Under the pieces are notes generated by a model. That model did not search any database and was not told the origin of the DNA. It was given only the letters and a program-made list of their open reading frames with translations. The translations under genes were made by a program, and so were the position numbers. Shown here in pieces: positions 63,740-64,000 of a stretch of DNA of 64,000 nucleotides. The DNA is from Diaporthe sp. PMI_573 (lineage: Eukaryota; Ascomycota; Sordariomycetes; Diaporthales; Diaporthaceae). The number at the start of each line of letters is the position of its first letter. The stretch's first letter is position 1. The stretch lies in NCBI GenBank assembly GCA_021399435.1, contig JAJTUP010000085.1:1-64000 (forward strand), read 5' to 3'.

Positions 63740-64000
63740 TTGGCGGTGGACGGTTATTATTGGATCAAGGGGAAAGCTTGTCCAACGAATTCTCCACATA
63801 ACGCTGTATCATTGACGGATTCTGAAATCGTTGGAGAAAAAGTCAAGCACGGCGAGTTGCACTACCTCATAAGAAGGGAGAACACTTTGGAGCCTGCAGG
63901 GAACATAGTACACAATGGTCTGATCAAAGACTGGAACAACAAGGTCCAGGCATTACGGGAGAAGTTTCAAAGTCAGTCGGGGACCAAGAGGCGCGCTTGA
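63740..64000 (+). CDS. hypothetical C-terminal gene fragment at window edge
   Basis: An open frame of 86 codons ending in TGA exactly at the window end. The part after about residue 20 (AVSLTDSEIVGEKVKHGELHYL...IVHNGLIKDWNNKVQALREKF) has normal amino-acid composition and could be a last exon. There is an AG shortly upstream. No family is recognised and the start is arbitrary. Confidence 0.3.
   Translation: MAVDGYYWIKGKACPTNSPHNAVSLTDSEIVGEKVKHGELHYLIRRENTLEPAGNIVHNGLIKDWNNKVQALREKFQSQSGTKRRA

Overview
This window is nuclear DNA from a filamentous ascomycete (Pezizomycotina, probably a Sordariomycete). The main grounds are short 47-100 bp spliceosomal introns with CTAAC/CTGAC branch points, a Neurospora QDE-2-type Argonaute, a nirA-like Zn2Cys6 regulator, NACHT-WD40 and NB-ARC-TPR NLRs, a HET-domain relic, and fungal Fot1/pogo, hAT and Tad-like LINE elements. 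The species cannot be fixed from the sequence alone.

Layout. 1-7.7 kb is a transposon graveyard: a pogo-type transposase relic, a hAT element with an intron-bearing transposase set against a truncated LINE ORF1, and a Fot1-like element nested in the terminal repeat of another transposon. 7.9-20.5 kb mixes a HET-domain relic, a Baeyer-Villiger-type monooxygenase, a methyltransferase lacking a start codon, a truncated GH17 glucanase, a two-exon deaminase-fold protein and a small spliced DUF3435-like gene. 21.5-28.5 kb holds two broken NLRs: hydrolase-NB-ARC-TPR, then NACHT-WD40. 28.6-30.5 kb is a Fot1-like element with perfect target duplications, directly upstream of an Argonaute gene (30.9-34.2 kb). 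A pseudokinase (34.8-35.7 kb), a hAT element with a perfect 8-bp target duplication (36.8-40.0 kb), a partial regulator-like gene (about 41 kb) and a five-exon nirA-like regulator (45.2-49.1 kb) follow. 50.2-52.5 kb has an unknown acidic/RS-rich protein beside an intact IS630/mariner-type transposase. 53.0-57.8 kb is the best-preserved NLR, with about ten nearly identical WD40 repeats. The right end has a small HVA1/Tudor-like gene, a tRNA-Asp-like relic and an apparently intact pogo element (61.0-62.9 kb).

How it fits together. This looks like an accessory, repeat-rich compartment in which self/non-self and defence genes (NLRs, HET, Argonaute, possibly the deaminase) lie among transposons. 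Many nonsense codons in the transposons and broken NLRs are Gln to stop, or Trp to stop, in CpA/TpG contexts. That is the signature of repeat-induced point mutation (RIP). The intact NLR and its degenerate sister at 24.7-28.2 kb are copies of one duplicated segment. Splice models were made by eye from GT/branch/AG signals and frame continuity. Homology calls rest on recognisable motifs, with no database search.
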